From a virus, in IMG/VR virus record IMGVR_UViG_3300009507_002720, positions 1 to 25,119 of that record: a stretch of 25,119 nt of DNA, one strand, 5' to 3'. The number at the start of each line of letters is the position of its first letter. The first letter of the stretch is position 1. Shown piece after piece: positions 24,853 through 25,119 of this stretch. The position numbers were made by a program, and so were the translations under genes. The notes below the pieces were generated by a model. The model was not told where the DNA came from, did no database searches, and saw only the letters and a list, made by a program, of their open reading frames with translations.

Positions 24853-25119
24853 TTAGCGTGGATTAACAATCAATAGAATATTATCGTATGTTTGTGTTTT
24901 TTCTGTTTGGAATATCATATGATTACAAGTAAACACGCCTGTCATACTAACACGGTATTCTCCACCTATCATCATATCGTCTGGAACAGCCATTGTCCAT
25001 TGATTAGGAACAGGTTCCCCAGGGCGTGTGTTACGAGTGTATTGTTTTGTAAACTTGTCTAATCTATGCATATGTCCATCTGCATGATATGCAGTTCCGT
25101 ATACTTCTGTACTGTTACA
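24853..25119 (-). CDS. Unknown protein, 5' end outside the window
   Basis: The frame is open to the window edge, giving at least 88 residues, so an internal ATG at 25071 is probably not the true start. The visible C-terminal part reads ...GTAYHADGHMHRLDKFTKQY and ...GVFTCNHMIFQTEKTQTYDN, ending LLIVNPR. It is beta-rich with no recognisable motif. The stop is 8 nt before the MptE-like gene, consistent with co-transcription. Confidence 0.6.
   Translation of the reverse strand, partial: CNSTEVYGTAYHADGHMHRLDKFTKQYTRNTRPGEPVPNQWTMAVPDDMMIGGEYRVSMTGVFTCNHMIFQTEKTQTYDNILLIVNPR

Noticed and set aside
1-25119. tRNA genes, CRISPR arrays, insertion sequences and integrase or attachment sites
   Set aside because: None seen by eye: no tRNA-like cloverleaf, no regularly spaced repeats, no transposase or recombinase motifs and no paired inverted ends.

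Overview
The window looks like a stretch of a marine, AT-rich tailed phage with T4-like (myovirus) character. Three things support this. About 19 kb is a contiguous run of very large fibre and adhesin-type structural genes. The surrounding auxiliary genes are those often carried by T4-like marine phages: a HesB/IscA-type Fe-S protein, a UvdE-family UV endonuclease, paired 2OG-Fe(II) oxygenases, a QueD-like pterin synthase and glycosyltransferase-like proteins. Boxes resembling the T4 late promoter (xATAAATA) sit 17-20 nt before the first gene of three late clusters. The host could be SAR11 or another alphaproteobacterium, or a picocyanobacterium; the sequence alone does not settle this.

All but one gene lie on the minus strand, so transcription runs from the right end to the left. 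From right to left: (i) a partial unknown gene (24853-25119) and a Rossmann-like MptE/DUF115-like gene (24278-24844). (ii) A near-perfect sigma70 promoter (TTGACA-17-TATAAT, 24272-24300), a structured leader, and a translationally coupled chain: QueD-like, glycosyltransferase, 2OG oxygenase 1, 2OG oxygenase 2, a hidden 49-aa gene (21426-21575) and uvsE. Stop and start codons overlap at every junction in the chain. A second sigma70 promoter (21541-21569) lies inside the 49-aa gene and points at uvsE. (iii) Two small genes (84 and 54 aa), starting inside the 3' end of uvsE behind a late-type box. (iv) The only plus-strand gene, a CxxC...CxxC zinc-ribbon protein (19666-19956), convergent with the 54-aa membrane protein with no gap.

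(v) Behind another late-type box comes the structural block: HesB/IscA-like (19239-19601), a 2481-aa fibre protein, a 322-aa fibre protein, a 2098-aa protein and a 324-aa glycine-rich adhesin. The 2098-aa protein combines a subtilisin-like protease, Calx-beta repeats, a glycine-rich module, a cupredoxin-like domain and a propeller-like region. (vi) Behind a third late-type box are a 183-aa protein with the same N-terminal tag as the two fibre proteins, a 705-aa protein with four Ig-like repeats, and an open coding stretch running off the left edge (1-813) that has no start codon.

The most unusual points are: the start-less coding region in frame behind two stop codons of the 705-aa gene; a Calx-beta repeat split across the junction of two adhesin genes; an apparently complete type-1 copper site in a phage structural protein; a shared N-terminal tag on three adjacent fibre genes; and the coupled queuosine-like/oxygenase/glycosyltransferase cassette with a leader that can hide the ribosome binding site of its first gene.
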